From an uncultured Lachnospiraceae bacterium (lineage in GTDB: Bacteria > Bacillota > Clostridia > Lachnospirales > Lachnospiraceae): a stretch of DNA of 64,000 nucleotides. The notes under the pieces are model-generated. The model saw only the letters and a list, made by a program, of their open reading frames with translations. It was not told the origin of the DNA and searched no databases. The stretch is from contig CANQTL010000005.1 in assembly GCA_947626775.1 (NCBI GenBank), positions 1 to 64,000 on the forward strand, read 5' to 3'. Shown here piece by piece: positions 42,737-52,047 of this stretch (the first letter of the stretch is position 1; the number at the start of each line of letters is the position of its first letter). The position numbers and the translations under genes were made by a program.

Positions 42737-42805
42737 ATGTATACCCTTAGAGAAAACGGCAATACTATGGATGCAAATATTCGTATAAGGAAGTGTGTGA
42801 TATGA
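42737..42805 (+). CDS. Possible 22-codon ORF in the antitoxin position
   Basis: ATG 42737 with GGAAAG upstream begins a 22-codon frame whose stop overlaps the mazF start (ATGA). It occupies the place where a MazE-like antitoxin would be expected, but its sequence ([12 protein letters not shown] start) does not resemble one. It may be a leader ORF coupling translation or chance. Confidence 0.25.
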   Translation: MYTLRENGNTMDANIRIRKCVI

Positions 42806-43143
42806 GACGAGGAGATATTTATTATGCGGATTTAAGACCGGTGATCGGTTCCGAACAGGGCGGCATCAGACCGGTGCTGATCATACAGAACGACGTCGGC
42901 AACAGGCACAGCCCGACGGTGATCTGCGCTGCGATCACCTCCAAGATGAACAAGGCAAAGCTGCCTACTCATATAGAGCTGAGCGCGGGCAAGTACGATA
43001 TGGTGAAGGATTCTGTCATCCTGCTGGAGCAGCTTCGGACGATCGACAAGCAGCGTCTGAAGGACAGGATCTGCCATCTGGATCAGGATATCATGCAGGT
43101 CGTCAACAACGGTCTGATGGTCAGCCTCGAGTTAAATACATAA
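42802..43143 (+). CDS. MazF/PemK-type endoribonuclease toxin
   Basis: A 113-residue protein of the MazF/EndoA (YdcE) family that cuts mRNA at short sites. The N-terminal motif [20 protein letters not shown] and [15 protein letters not shown] are nearly identical in style to B. subtilis EndoA. The start 42802 follows AAGGAAG by 8 bases; GTG 42793 is possible. No antitoxin gene is recognisable: the gap to alr is 83 bases, and nothing MazE-like is seen downstream before the next gene. It may be controlled by a distant antitoxin or by another mechanism. Confidence 0.92.
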   Translation: MRRGDIYYADLRPVIGSEQGGIRPVLIIQNDVGNRHSPTVICAAITSKMNKAKLPTHIELSAGKYDMVKDSVILLEQLRTIDKQRLKDRICHLDQDIMQVVNNGLMVSLELNT

Positions 43144-43157
43144 GACGGAACGGAGAT

Positions 43158-43186
43158 TTGACACTTGCCTCATTCCTTGCTATATT
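43158..43186 (+). promoter_or_regulatory. Sigma-A promoter of the CBS/CorC protein gene
   Basis: TTGACA (43158-43163), a 17-bp spacer and TATATT (43181-43186), 55 bases before the start codon. Confidence 0.75.
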
Positions 43187-43241
43187 ATAGAGATGGTAAT
43201 GTGTATATCCGGTATCTGACAAAAGGAAGGACTCTGACGAT

Positions 43242-44636
43242 ATGGACGATGGCGTCGCGGGCAGTATCATATGCTTTGTCATTTTGCTGCTCTTAAAAAT
43301 GTTGTTTAACGGTTTCGATTCCGCCTTTCGGGACCTGAAGGGTATGGAGTTTGAGGAGGCGGACGCGGAGGAGACGGCGGACATCGGTGTGAAGCGGAGA
43401 CGGCTCAATTATCTGACGGATCATCAGACGCAGTATACAGGCGCGATTCAGCTTGGCGCCGTGGCGGTGGATCTTCTGTTCGGCGCGGTGTATCTGTACC
43501 GGCTGAACAGCCGCATAGGATATGCGTTCTACCGGGCGGCGGTTTACAGGCTCGCGCGTCCGGTGAACTGGCACATCGGCGCGCTGGCGGTGCTGGCCGC
43601 GGCGACTGCCACGCTTTTTCTTCTGTACATAATCGTGACGTTCGGCATATCGATACCCAGGAAGATCGCCTCGCGGAATCCGGAAGGCTGGCTGACCTTT
43701 TTTATCACGCCGGTCTATTATTATGTACGGCTTGTGACGCCGCTTGCGGCGCTCATCTCGGCGACTGCCAGCGGCATTCTGCGTCTCTTCGGCGTCCGGG
43801 TTCTGAAGGACACCTCGGATGTGACGGAGGAGGAGATTCTGTCCATGGTGAACGTGGGTCATGAGCAGGGGATCATTCACGCCAACGAGGCGGAGATGAT
43901 CACCAATATCTTCGAGTTCGGCGACAAGGAAGCCAAGGATATCATGATCAACCGCAACAACATGGTGGGCATTGAGTGTACCATGACGCTGCAGGAGGCC
44001 GCGGCTTTTATTGCGGACGAGCACAACAGCCGGTTCCCGGTATACGACGGGACGATCGACCACATCGTCGGCATCCTGCATCTGAAGGACGTCATGCGTA
44101 TGCAGATGAATGAGAAGATGCGCGGTAAGCCCATCGGGAAGATCAAGGGACTCCTCAGGGAGCCGCGGTTCATCACGGAGAAGCGCAAGCTGAACGATCT
44201 GTTCCGCGTGATGCAGACGGAGAAGATCCAGATGGTCATCGTGATCGACGAGTACGGACAGACGGCGGGGCTGGTGGCGCTGGAAGATATTCTGGAGGAG
44301 ATCGTCGGAAACATAGAGGATGAGTATGACGAGGAGGAAACTTACATCAGCGAGAGCGGTTCGGACAGCTATGTGATCCAGGGCATGATGCCGCTCGAAG
44401 AGCTGGAGGATCAGCTCGGCGTCAGTTTCGAGGAGGAGCCATTCGACACGGTAAACGGTTTCGTGATCTCCCGGCTGGAGCACATCCCCGAAGAGGGGGA
44501 AGACTTCGAGTTCGAGTACGGAGGCTACACGTTCCGCATCCTGGAGGTAAAAGACCGCATGATCCGGACCGTTATGGCCAGAAAGAATGCGGCGGGGAAA
44601 GATCCGGAACAGAGAGAGACAGGACAAAAAGGATAA
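43242..44636 (+). CDS. CNNM/CorC-type membrane protein (hemolysin family)
   Basis: A 464-residue protein with the DUF21 membrane domain (residues about 1-190, four hydrophobic segments), two CBS domains (about 210-340) and a C-terminal CorC_HlyC domain (about 365-450). Typical text includes IFEFGDKEAKDIMI, FPVYDGTIDHIVGILHLKD and VVIDEYGQTAGLVALEDILEEIVG-like residues. Such proteins are linked to magnesium or cobalt export; the 'hemolysin' name is historic. A clear promoter precedes it, and yebC follows. Confidence 0.88.
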   Translation: MDDGVAGSIICFVILLLLKMLFNGFDSAFRDLKGMEFEEADAEETADIGVKRRRLNYLTDHQTQYTGAIQLGAVAVDLLFGAVYLYRLNSRIGYAFYRAAVYRLARPVNWHIGALAVLAAATATLFLLYIIVTFGISIPRKIASRNPEGWLTFFITPVYYYVRLVTPLAALISATASGILRLFGVRVLKDTSDVTEEEILSMVNVGHEQGIIHANEAEMITNIFEFGDKEAKDIMINRNNMVGIECTMTLQEAAAFIADEHNSRFPVYDGTIDHIVGILHLKDVMRMQMNEKMRGKPIGKIKGLLREPRFITEKRKLNDLFRVMQTEKIQMVIVIDEYGQTAGLVALEDILEEIVGNIEDEYDEEETYISESGSDSYVIQGMMPLEELEDQLGVSFEEEPFDTVNGFVISRLEHIPEEGEDFEFEYGGYTFRILEVKDRMIRTVMARKNAAGKDPEQRETGQKG

Positions 44637-44657
44637 AGGATAAAGGAGATCAAAAAT

Positions 44658-45386
44658 ATGTCAGGACATTCCAAGTTTGCAAACATCAAGCATAAGAAAG
44701 AGAAAAACGACGCTGCGAAGGGGAAGATCTTTACCATTATCGGGCGTGAGATCGCGGTGGCGGTCAAAGACGGCGGCCCAGATCCCGCGAACAATTTTAA
44801 ACTGGCGCAGGTGATCGCCAAGGCCAAGGCGAACAATATGCCGAACGACACGATCGAACGGGGCATCAAGAAGGCCGCCGGCGAGGGCGGGAACGTCAAC
44901 TACAAATATGTAACCTATGAGGGATACGGCCCGAACGGCATCGCGGTCATCGTGGATGCGCTGACGGACAATCAGAACAGAACGGCGGCGAATGTGCGCA
45001 ACGCCTTCACAAAGGGGCAGGGCAATGTGGGAACGCCCGGCTGCGTCTCCTTCATGTTCGACAAGAAGGGTCTGATCATCATTGACAAGGAAGAGTGCGA
45101 CATGGAGGCGGATGATCTCATGATGATGGCGCTGGACGCAGGCGCGGAGGATTTCGCCGACGAGGAGGACAGCTATGAGATCTATACGGATCCCGATCAA
45201 TGGAGCGAGGTAGACGCGGCGCTGAAGGAGGCGGGCATCACGGCGCTTTCCTCCGAGGTGACAATGATTCCGCAGACCTGGGTGGAACTGACCGACGAGA
45301 CTGCGGTCAAGAACATGCAGAAGATTCTCGATCTGCTGGACGAGGACGACGACGTACAGGCGGTCTACCACAACTGGGACGAATAG
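44658..45386 (+). CDS. YebC/PmpR-family translation-associated protein
   Basis: A 242-residue YebC-family protein: MSGHSKFANIKHKKEKNDAAKG is the invariant N-terminus (written here as its first 12 residues plus the following Lys-rich helix), and GPNGIAVIVDALTDN and the acidic domain III are typical. The family was named as DNA-binding regulators; newer work places YebC at the ribosome for Pro-rich translation. It lies 21 bases after the CorC-like gene with an AAAGGAG ribosome site. Confidence 0.95.
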   Translation: MSGHSKFANIKHKKEKNDAAKGKIFTIIGREIAVAVKDGGPDPANNFKLAQVIAKAKANNMPNDTIERGIKKAAGEGGNVNYKYVTYEGYGPNGIAVIVDALTDNQNRTAANVRNAFTKGQGNVGTPGCVSFMFDKKGLIIIDKEECDMEADDLMMMALDAGAEDFADEEDSYEIYTDPDQWSEVDAALKEAGITALSSEVTMIPQTWVELTDETAVKNMQKILDLLDEDDDVQAVYHNWDE

Positions 45387-45437
45387 GCGCGGCGCCGTGA
45401 GCATGGTACGGCCGCAGGCAGAGAAAGGAAGCAGGGA

Positions 45438-46724
45438 ATGATGAGCAGACAGTACAGAAAAGAGACAATATGCATCCAGTCGGGATGGAAGCCGAAAAAC
45501 GGGGAACCGCGCGTGCTGCCGATCTATCAGAGCACTACGTTCAAGTACGAGTCCTCGGAGTTTATGGGGCGGCTCTTCGATCTGGAGGAGAGCGGATACT
45601 TTTACAGCAGGCTGCAGAATCCGACCAACGACTGTGTGGCGGCGAAGATCTGTGAGCTGGAAGGCGGCGTGGCAGCCATGCTGACGTCGTCCGGACAGGC
45701 GGCGACGCACTACGCCGTGCTGAATATCTGCGAGGCGGGCGATCATGTGGTGCTGTCCTCCACGGTGTACGGCGGCACGTTCAATCTGATTACCTGTACG
45801 ATGAAGAAAATGGGGATCAGCTGTACCGTCGTGGATCCGGACGCGCCCATAGAGGAGCTGAACAGGGCGTTTCAGCCAAACACGAAGTGCGTGTTCGCGG
45901 AGACGATCGCCAACCCGGCGTTAGTCGTGCTGGACATTGAGAAATTTGCGAAGGCGGCCCACGATCATCAGGTGCCGCTTATCATGGACAATACCTTTGC
46001 GACGCCGATCAACTGCAATCCTTTCCAATGGGGCGCGGACATCGTGACTCACTCCACGACGAAGTATATGGACGGCCATGCGGTCTCGCTGGGAGGCTGC
46101 ATTGTGGATTCCGGCAATTTCGACTGGAGCGCCTGTGCGGATAAGTTCCCGGGGCTGTGCACGCCGGACGAGTCCTATCACGGTATCGTGTATACCGAGA
46201 AATTCGGCAGGGCGGCTTACATCACCAAGGCGACGAGCCAGCTCATGAGAGATCTCGGTTCCATGCAGTCGCCGCAGAACGCCTTTCTTTTGAACATTGG
46301 TCTGGAGACGCTGCCGCTGCGCATGGAAAGACACTGTTACAACGCGCAGAGAGTTGCGGAGTATCTGGAAGGGCATGACAAGGTTGCCTGGGTGGACTAT
46401 CCCGGCCTGAAGAGCAGCAGATATTATGATCTGGCGCAGAAGTATATGCCGAAAGGCACCTGCGGCGTGATCTCGTTCGGCCTGAAAGGCGGCAGGGAGG
46501 CGTCCGCGCGGATGATGGATTATCTGGAGCTGGCGGCGATCGTGACGCACGTGGCCGATGCGAGGACGAGCGTGCTGCATCCTGCGAGCCACACGCATCG
46601 TCAGATGAATGACGAGCAGCTGAAAGAAGCGGGGGTTGCGCCCGAGATGATCAGGCTCTCTGTAGGGCTCGAGCATGTGGACGATATCATTGCGGATCTG
46701 GAACAGGCGCTGTCCAGGGTCTGA
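45438..46724 (+). CDS. O-acetylhomoserine sulfhydrylase (Cys/Met metabolism PLP enzyme)
   Basis: A 428-residue gamma-family PLP enzyme. The PLP lysine is in HSTTKYMDGH. TSSGQAATHYA, DNTFATPI and the insertion-containing length of about 428 fit O-acetylhomoserine aminocarboxypropyltransferase (MetY) better than cystathionine lyases of about 380. It makes homocysteine from O-acetylhomoserine and sulfide. Methionine gamma-lyase activity cannot be ruled out. AAAGGAAG precedes the start. No S-box or T-box is visible in the 51-base gap upstream. Confidence 0.88.
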   Translation: MMSRQYRKETICIQSGWKPKNGEPRVLPIYQSTTFKYESSEFMGRLFDLEESGYFYSRLQNPTNDCVAAKICELEGGVAAMLTSSGQAATHYAVLNICEAGDHVVLSSTVYGGTFNLITCTMKKMGISCTVVDPDAPIEELNRAFQPNTKCVFAETIANPALVVLDIEKFAKAAHDHQVPLIMDNTFATPINCNPFQWGADIVTHSTTKYMDGHAVSLGGCIVDSGNFDWSACADKFPGLCTPDESYHGIVYTEKFGRAAYITKATSQLMRDLGSMQSPQNAFLLNIGLETLPLRMERHCYNAQRVAEYLEGHDKVAWVDYPGLKSSRYYDLAQKYMPKGTCGVISFGLKGGREASARMMDYLELAAIVTHVADARTSVLHPASHTHRQMNDEQLKEAGVAPEMIRLSVGLEHVDDIIADLEQALSRV

Positions 46725-46740
46725 TCCGGAAGGATTACGA

Positions 46741-48270
46741 ATGACTACTTATCGGAAGAGCGGATTCAGTTACATAGTTTGGTTTCTGTATGCGGCGGTG
46801 TGCGTGTGCCTTTCGGCGGTCGGCGCGGGTTTCTGGGCGGCTGACGTTCTCGGCGTTCCAGGCCGATGGCCGGCGGCGGCCGGACTGATCGCGGTTCCGG
46901 CAGTTTCCGGCCTGGCGTATCTGGTTATTGCGAAGGCGGCCGCATGGGCTATGCGCGGCAGAATTTCCGTCAGGCGCGTATCCGCTGTGGCGGAGTGTCT
47001 TGCGGTGCTGTGCATTATGGCCGGCGCGGTTTTGCTCCGCGTCTTTTGTCTGAATGATGTGTCGGCGCAGATCCGCGGAGGGATGAGCGAAGCCGATATC
47101 TTTGCCGGCGGCGGTCTCGCGTATTATGAGAGAGCCGCCGTGACGCAAAGGGCCGCGGCTGCGGCTGCTGATCACGGAATCGGCGATCTGTATACGCTGT
47201 TGTTGTCCTTTGCGCTGGCTTTTCTGGGCAACAGAGCCGTGTCGGTGGTTTTTCTTCAGATGGTGGTTCAGATGATCGCGCTGCTTCTTGCCTATGCGGC
47301 TGCAAAGAAGCTGGCCGGCCGTCTCGCCGCGTGCGCTGCGTGTGTCTATCTGAGCGTTTCTCCAGCCTGCCTGCGCATGCTCGTCACACCGGGTCCCGAC
47401 GGTCTCTTTTTTCTGCTGTATCTGACTGGCCTGCTGGGGGCGGGCAGTTTTGTCAGGCATTGCCGCGCGGAGCGTCCGATACGGGCCGCGGCCGGCGCGG
47501 CGGCCTGCGGCGCGCTGATCGGCGCGCTGTCCTGTCTCGATGTGAAAGCGGCCTCGCTGCTGGTGTTCCTGCCGTTCGCGGTCATCGGGGAAAAAGACCG
47601 TCAGCCGGAACCGGGGACCCGCAGCTTCACCGGGACGGGCGCGGCGGTGCTCCTGTCCGCGGCGGCGGCCTGCGCGGCCGTGTACTGCGGCGCGGTCGGT
47701 ATCTGCGCGCGCGCGGAAGGAATCGGTTTTGGAGCGTGTCTGACGGGCAGGCTGCGGGCGTGTTGCGAGAACAGTTATCTGATCAGTCTGCGGCAGCCCT
47801 ACGCGGCGGATCTGGGTCTTATGGGCGTTGTCGTGTTCTTTGCCCTGTTTCTCGTCTATGCGTTTGTGAGAAACGACGGCAGGATACAGAGCGATATGCC
47901 GTGGCTTATCGTGTGCCTGACGGCGGCTCCCACGCCGCTGGCAGTGTATGGCGAGCATGGTTTCGGCGTGCTGTCCATGTATGTGTGGGCGGTTCTGGCC
48001 GGCCTGGGACTGCGCCGCTGTCTTTTGGGCGGCAGGCCGAAAGCAGTGCAGGCGATGATCGAGCAGATCAGCAGATCCGCGGAGCAGAGCGGGGAAGCGC
48101 CGGACGGGTCTGCGGCAGCCGGGACGCCCGGAACCGGCTATATTGAGAATCCGCTGCCGCTTCCGAAAAAGCACGTCAGGCGCGATATGGATTATCAGTA
48201 TGAAGTCTCCGCCCAGGACATGCGCTACGATATAGACGTCGCGCCGAACGACGATTTTGAGATACAGTGA
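46741..48270 (+). CDS. Multi-spanning membrane protein, GT-C glycosyltransferase-like
   Basis: A 509-residue Ala/Gly-rich membrane protein with about ten to twelve hydrophobic helices between residues 10 and 450. A hydrophilic C-terminal tail (about 455-509) contains PLPLPKKHVRRDMDY and ends in acidic residues. The layout resembles GT-C-type glycosyltransferases that use lipid-linked sugars, but the catalytic motif could not be pinned down, so the family call is weak. GGAAGG precedes the start. It is followed by a terminator. Confidence 0.65.
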   Translation: MTTYRKSGFSYIVWFLYAAVCVCLSAVGAGFWAADVLGVPGRWPAAAGLIAVPAVSGLAYLVIAKAAAWAMRGRISVRRVSAVAECLAVLCIMAGAVLLRVFCLNDVSAQIRGGMSEADIFAGGGLAYYERAAVTQRAAAAAADHGIGDLYTLLLSFALAFLGNRAVSVVFLQMVVQMIALLLAYAAAKKLAGRLAACAACVYLSVSPACLRMLVTPGPDGLFFLLYLTGLLGAGSFVRHCRAERPIRAAAGAAACGALIGALSCLDVKAASLLVFLPFAVIGEKDRQPEPGTRSFTGTGAAVLLSAAAACAAVYCGAVGICARAEGIGFGACLTGRLRACCENSYLISLRQPYAADLGLMGVVVFFALFLVYAFVRNDGRIQSDMPWLIVCLTAAPTPLAVYGEHGFGVLSMYVWAVLAGLGLRRCLLGGRPKAVQAMIEQISRSAEQSGEAPDGSAAAGTPGTGYIENPLPLPKKHVRRDMDYQYEVSAQDMRYDIDVAPNDDFEIQ

Positions 48271-48319
48271 ACGGACGGGACATTCCGTGTATAAATATTG
48301 TAAGGCAACGCAAACTAAG

Positions 48320-48346
48320 AGAGGATCGTGAGGGATCCTCTTTTTT
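48320..48346 (+). terminator. Rho-independent terminator
   Basis: AGAGGATC (48320-48327) pairs with GATCCTCT (48334-48341), followed by a six-base T-run. Confidence 0.88.
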
Positions 48347-48348
48347 AC

Positions 48349-48419
48349 GCGGGCAATGAGCCAAGCTGGCGAGCTTGCCCGCCAATTTGGCGAATGCCGC
48401 GATAGCGAGTGAAATTCGC
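48349..48419. repeat. Palindrome-rich element, candidate dispersed repeat
   Basis: GCGGGCAA (48349-48356) pairs with TTGCCCGC (48375-48382), enclosing GCCA/TGGC. A second hairpin GCGAAT (48390-48395) with ATTCGC (48414-48419) follows directly. No ORF is present. The two adjacent hairpins after a terminator look like a REP- or BIME-like element. Copy number cannot be judged from this window. Confidence 0.5.
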
Positions 48420-48486
48420 AGAGCGTGTTTCATCTCGTTGCGCGGGCGGCCGCAGACCGTTCAGTTATGGCGTCAGGAGGACAGGC

Positions 48487-49281
48487 ATGGGAAATAAGAA
48501 CAGCAATAAGGATGAGAACAAGGATAAGAACAAGGATAAGAACAACAGGACATACAGCGGGGAGAAGCGTGAAGAAAAAGGCGAAAACGGGGAAAAAAGG
48601 CGGGACAAGGAACAGCACCAGGACGAGCGCATCGGGGAGCTCGGGCAGATCACACTGGACGAGAACGCCTCCCATCACCGGATCCATTTGATCTCAATCA
48701 TCGGCGAGATCGAAGGGCACGACAACCTGGGCGGCACCTCCAAGACGACCAAGTATGAGCATGTGCTGCCGCAGCTTGCGGCGATAGAGGACAGCCAGGA
48801 CATCGACGGCGTGCTGATCCTGTTGAACACGATGGGCGGAGATGTGGAGGCGGGACTTGCGATCGCGGAGATGATCGCCTCTCTGAGCAAACCGACCGTT
48901 TCTCTTGTGCTGGGCGGCAGCCATTCCATCGGCGTTCCCATTGCCGTCAGCACGGACTATTCCTATATTGTGCCGACAGGGACGATGGTCATTCATCCGG
49001 TGCGGCTGAACGGCATGGTAATCGGCGTGCAGCAGACCTTCGATTATTTTCGCCAGATCCAGGACCGCATTACGGGCTTTGTGTGCGCGCACTGCAGGAT
49101 TGCCAAGTCCCGTCTGGAGGAACTGATGATGGAGACGGGCGTGCTGACGAAGGACGTGGGGACGATCCTGGTAGGCGGCGAGGCCGTGGAGGAGGGGATT
49201 ATCTGTCAGGTGGGCGGCATCAGGGATGCGGTAGCCAAACTCCACGATATGGTAGACCAAAAAATTGCAGATACAAAATAA
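48487..49281 (+). CDS. tepA: Translocation-enhancing protein TepA (ClpP-like Clp-fold serine protease)
   Basis: A 264-residue Clp-fold serine peptidase. The first 50 residues are a very hydrophilic Lys/Asn/Asp/Glu stretch. The Clp fold (about 65-255) has the nucleophile Ser in LGGSHSIGVP and a His in VIHPVRLNG. TepA in B. subtilis aids protein export and lies next to spoIIIE, as it does here. AGGAGG is 5 bases before the ATG. The upstream in-frame extension covers the palindrome element and is not coding. Confidence 0.88.
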   Translation: MGNKNSNKDENKDKNKDKNNRTYSGEKREEKGENGEKRRDKEQHQDERIGELGQITLDENASHHRIHLISIIGEIEGHDNLGGTSKTTKYEHVLPQLAAIEDSQDIDGVLILLNTMGGDVEAGLAIAEMIASLSKPTVSLVLGGSHSIGVPIAVSTDYSYIVPTGTMVIHPVRLNGMVIGVQQTFDYFRQIQDRITGFVCAHCRIAKSRLEELMMETGVLTKDVGTILVGGEAVEEGIICQVGGIRDAVAKLHDMVDQKIADTK

Positions 49282-49358
49282 GGGATGACAAGAGAAAATG
49301 AAAATGCTATACTATATGAAGCATACTGTCGGGCAGAGTGTGCTTGGGAGGCATTGTC

Positions 49359-52031
49359 ATGGCATCAGGTCAGGGGAGAAGCCGCTCTTCGTCGAAACAA
49401 AGCAGGGCGTCTTCGGGCAGAAACACAAACAGAGGAAAACAGACACGGGCAAAGCGCCGGACGGGGACTTCACAGGCGGAGCCTATGGACGCGGCGCTCC
49501 GCAATGAGATTCTGCTCATCGTTTCCCTGGCGCTGGCGGTCATCCTGTTTCTGTGCAACTTCGGTATTGTCGGCAGCGTCGGCGATGCGGTCAGCGACGT
49601 GATGTTCGGTCTGTTCGGCCTGATGGCTTACGCCGCGCCGGTCGTCGTATTTCTGGGGATCGCTTTCGGCATGTCCAATGCGGGAAGCAGCGCCGCTGTC
49701 AGAAAGCTGGTATGCGGGGTTGTTCTGTTTGTCCTGATCAGTATGGTGTGCGAGCTGTTTGCCGCAAAACCGGTACAGACGGAAGGCTATCAACTGCGGG
49801 AGATCTATGAGCGGTGCAGCGAGGCCCACAGCGGAGGCGGTATCATTGCGGGCACGCTCGTCTGTCTGTCCTGCAGGTTCCTCGGTATGGCGGGCACGGT
49901 GCTGCTCATTCTCGTGCTGGGGATCGTCTGTATGGTGATCGTCACGGAGAGATCCTTTATCGGTGGTGTGAAGAAGCACGGGCAGCGCATGTATGAGCGT
50001 TCCGTGGAGGACGCCGCGTACCGCAGGGAGCGGGCGAAAGAGCGCCGGGCGGCTCAGGAGGAGCGCCGCGTCAGGGAAGAGGAACGGCGCAGGCAGCGGG
50101 AAGAGGAGATCGAGAACGAGAAAATCCTGCGCATGGATAAAAAAGTGAGAGGCGTCATGCTCGACACGGCCCTGGCGGACGTGCAGGAACAGGACGGCGG
50201 GGACAGGGAGCGGACGCGGGACGATCTGCACGAGATCATGCTGAACGCGGAGCAGGACGGCGAAGAGGAGAGCGCTGAGACTGTCCGGGAGAGAGAGGAC
50301 GCCGGGATCTCCAGGCATTACATAGAAAAAGGATCCGACGCGATGGGCGAGATACGCATACACGGAGCGGTTGACGAGGAGGACGGGGAGGAGCCGCCGC
50401 AGGAGGCGTCCGTCAGTCCGACGCCGGTACAGGCCGTCCCGCACAGCACCAGACCGGTGATGCGGACGGAGGACGTATCGCCCGCACGTGAGAAGGCCGT
50501 CGCGGCAGACCGCACAGAGAACACGGAGAGCGCGCGCAGCGTAGCACCGAGACCATACCGATTTCCGCCGCTCAGCCTCCTGACAAAAGGAAGCGGCAAA
50601 AAAAACGGCGATTCCGCCAGAGAACTCAGAGAGACGGCGGAGCGCCTGCGCCAGACGCTCGACACGTTCGGCGTGAAGGTGACGGTCACGGATATCAGCC
50701 AGGGGCCCTCCGTCACGCGCTACGAGCTGCAGCCGGAACTGGGCGTCAAGGTCAGCAAGATCGTGGGACTCGCCGACGATATCAAACTGAATCTGGCGGC
50801 CACGGATATTCGCATTGAGGCGCCGATCCCCGGCAAGGCCGCGGTCGGCATCGAAGTGCCGAACAAGGAGAACAGCGCCGTGGCATTCCGGGATCTGGTG
50901 GAGTCTCAGGAATTTAAAGAGTTTCCGTCGAATCTCGCCTTTGCGGTAGGCAAGGATATCGCCGGCAAGATCGTGGTGGCGGACATCGCCAGGATGCCGC
51001 ATATGCTCATCGCCGGGGCTACCGGGTCAGGCAAGTCGGTCTGCATCAACACGATCATCATGGGAATCCTCTACAAGGCGAAGCCGGAGGACGTGAAGAT
51101 GATCATGGTCGATCCCAAGGTGGTGGAACTGAGCGTCTACAACGGCATACCGCATCTGCTGATCCCTGTGGTGACGGATCCGAAGAAGGCCGCGGCGGCT
51201 CTGCACTGGGGCGTTGCGGAGATGACGGAGCGCTATAAGAAGTTTGCGGATTTCAATGTCCGCGATTTGAAGGGATATAACAAAAAGGTCGAGAGTATGC
51301 GCGGGGAGGGCGATCCCGACGCGCCGGCGAAGCTGCCGCAGATTCTGATTATCGTGGACGAGCTGGCGGATCTGATGATGGTGTCGCCCGGAGAGGTGGA
51401 GGAGTCCATCTGCCGGCTGGCGCAGCTTGCGAGAGCCTGCGGTATCCATCTGATCATCGCGACGCAGCGGCCCTCCGTGGACGTCATCACGGGGCTGATC
51501 AAGGCGAACATGCCCAGCCGCGTGGCATTCGCCGTGTCCAGCGGCGTGGATTCGCGTACGATTCTCGATATGGTCGGCGCGGAGAAGCTGCTCGGCAAGG
51601 GCGATATGCTCTTCTATCCACAGGGATATCCGAAGCCTGCGCGCATCCAGGGTGCGTTCGTCTCGGACAAGGAGGTTGCGGACGTCGTTGATTTTCTGAA
51701 GGATCAGGCCGCCGGAAGCGGCTATGACGATACGGTGGAAGACCAGATCAAGAGTATGGGAAGCGGTCAGAGCCCGGCGGGCGCGGCGCCCGGCGAGAAC
51801 GGTTCGGAGTACGACCAGTATTTTGCGGAGGCGGGCCGGTTTATCATCGAGAAGGACAAGGCCTCTATCGGTATGCTGCAGCGCATGTTCAAGATCGGCT
51901 TTAACAGGGCCGCGCGCATTATGGACCAGCTCTGCGAGGCTGGCGTCGTGGGCGAGGAGGAGGGCACGAAACCCCGCAGGATCCTGATGACGCCGGAGGA
52001 GTTTGAACAGTTTGTAGAGGAGACGCAGTAG
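49359..52031 (+). CDS. spoIIIE: DNA translocase FtsK/SpoIIIE
   Basis: An 890-residue DNA pump. Four membrane helices lie at about residues 45-200. A long charged linker (about 205-440) is followed by the motor. Walker A GATGSGKS is at 553-560, Walker [14 protein letters not shown] follows, then [22 protein letters not shown]-terminal gamma winged helix (about 815-890) reads the polar DNA motif. It moves chromosome into the forespore and clears DNA from the septum. GGGAGG lies 7 bases before ATG 49359. tepA is upstream and fhs follows 16 bases downstream. Confidence 0.96.
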   Translation: MASGQGRSRSSSKQSRASSGRNTNRGKQTRAKRRTGTSQAEPMDAALRNEILLIVSLALAVILFLCNFGIVGSVGDAVSDVMFGLFGLMAYAAPVVVFLGIAFGMSNAGSSAAVRKLVCGVVLFVLISMVCELFAAKPVQTEGYQLREIYERCSEAHSGGGIIAGTLVCLSCRFLGMAGTVLLILVLGIVCMVIVTERSFIGGVKKHGQRMYERSVEDAAYRRERAKERRAAQEERRVREEERRRQREEEIENEKILRMDKKVRGVMLDTALADVQEQDGGDRERTRDDLHEIMLNAEQDGEEESAETVREREDAGISRHYIEKGSDAMGEIRIHGAVDEEDGEEPPQEASVSPTPVQAVPHSTRPVMRTEDVSPAREKAVAADRTENTESARSVAPRPYRFPPLSLLTKGSGKKNGDSARELRETAERLRQTLDTFGVKVTVTDISQGPSVTRYELQPELGVKVSKIVGLADDIKLNLAATDIRIEAPIPGKAAVGIEVPNKENSAVAFRDLVESQEFKEFPSNLAFAVGKDIAGKIVVADIARMPHMLIAGATGSGKSVCINTIIMGILYKAKPEDVKMIMVDPKVVELSVYNGIPHLLIPVVTDPKKAAAALHWGVAEMTERYKKFADFNVRDLKGYNKKVESMRGEGDPDAPAKLPQILIIVDELADLMMVSPGEVEESICRLAQLARACGIHLIIATQRPSVDVITGLIKANMPSRVAFAVSSGVDSRTILDMVGAEKLLGKGDMLFYPQGYPKPARIQGAFVSDKEVADVVDFLKDQAAGSGYDDTVEDQIKSMGSGQSPAGAAPGENGSEYDQYFAEAGRFIIEKDKASIGMLQRMFKIGFNRAARIMDQLCEAGVVGEEEGTKPRRILMTPEEFEQFVEETQ

Positions 52032-52047
52032 AAAGGAAGGACAAGCC

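Noticed and set aside
45387..45437. SAM or T-box riboswitch before the O-acetylhomoserine sulfhydrylase gene
   Set aside because: The gap is only 51 bases, too short for either element.
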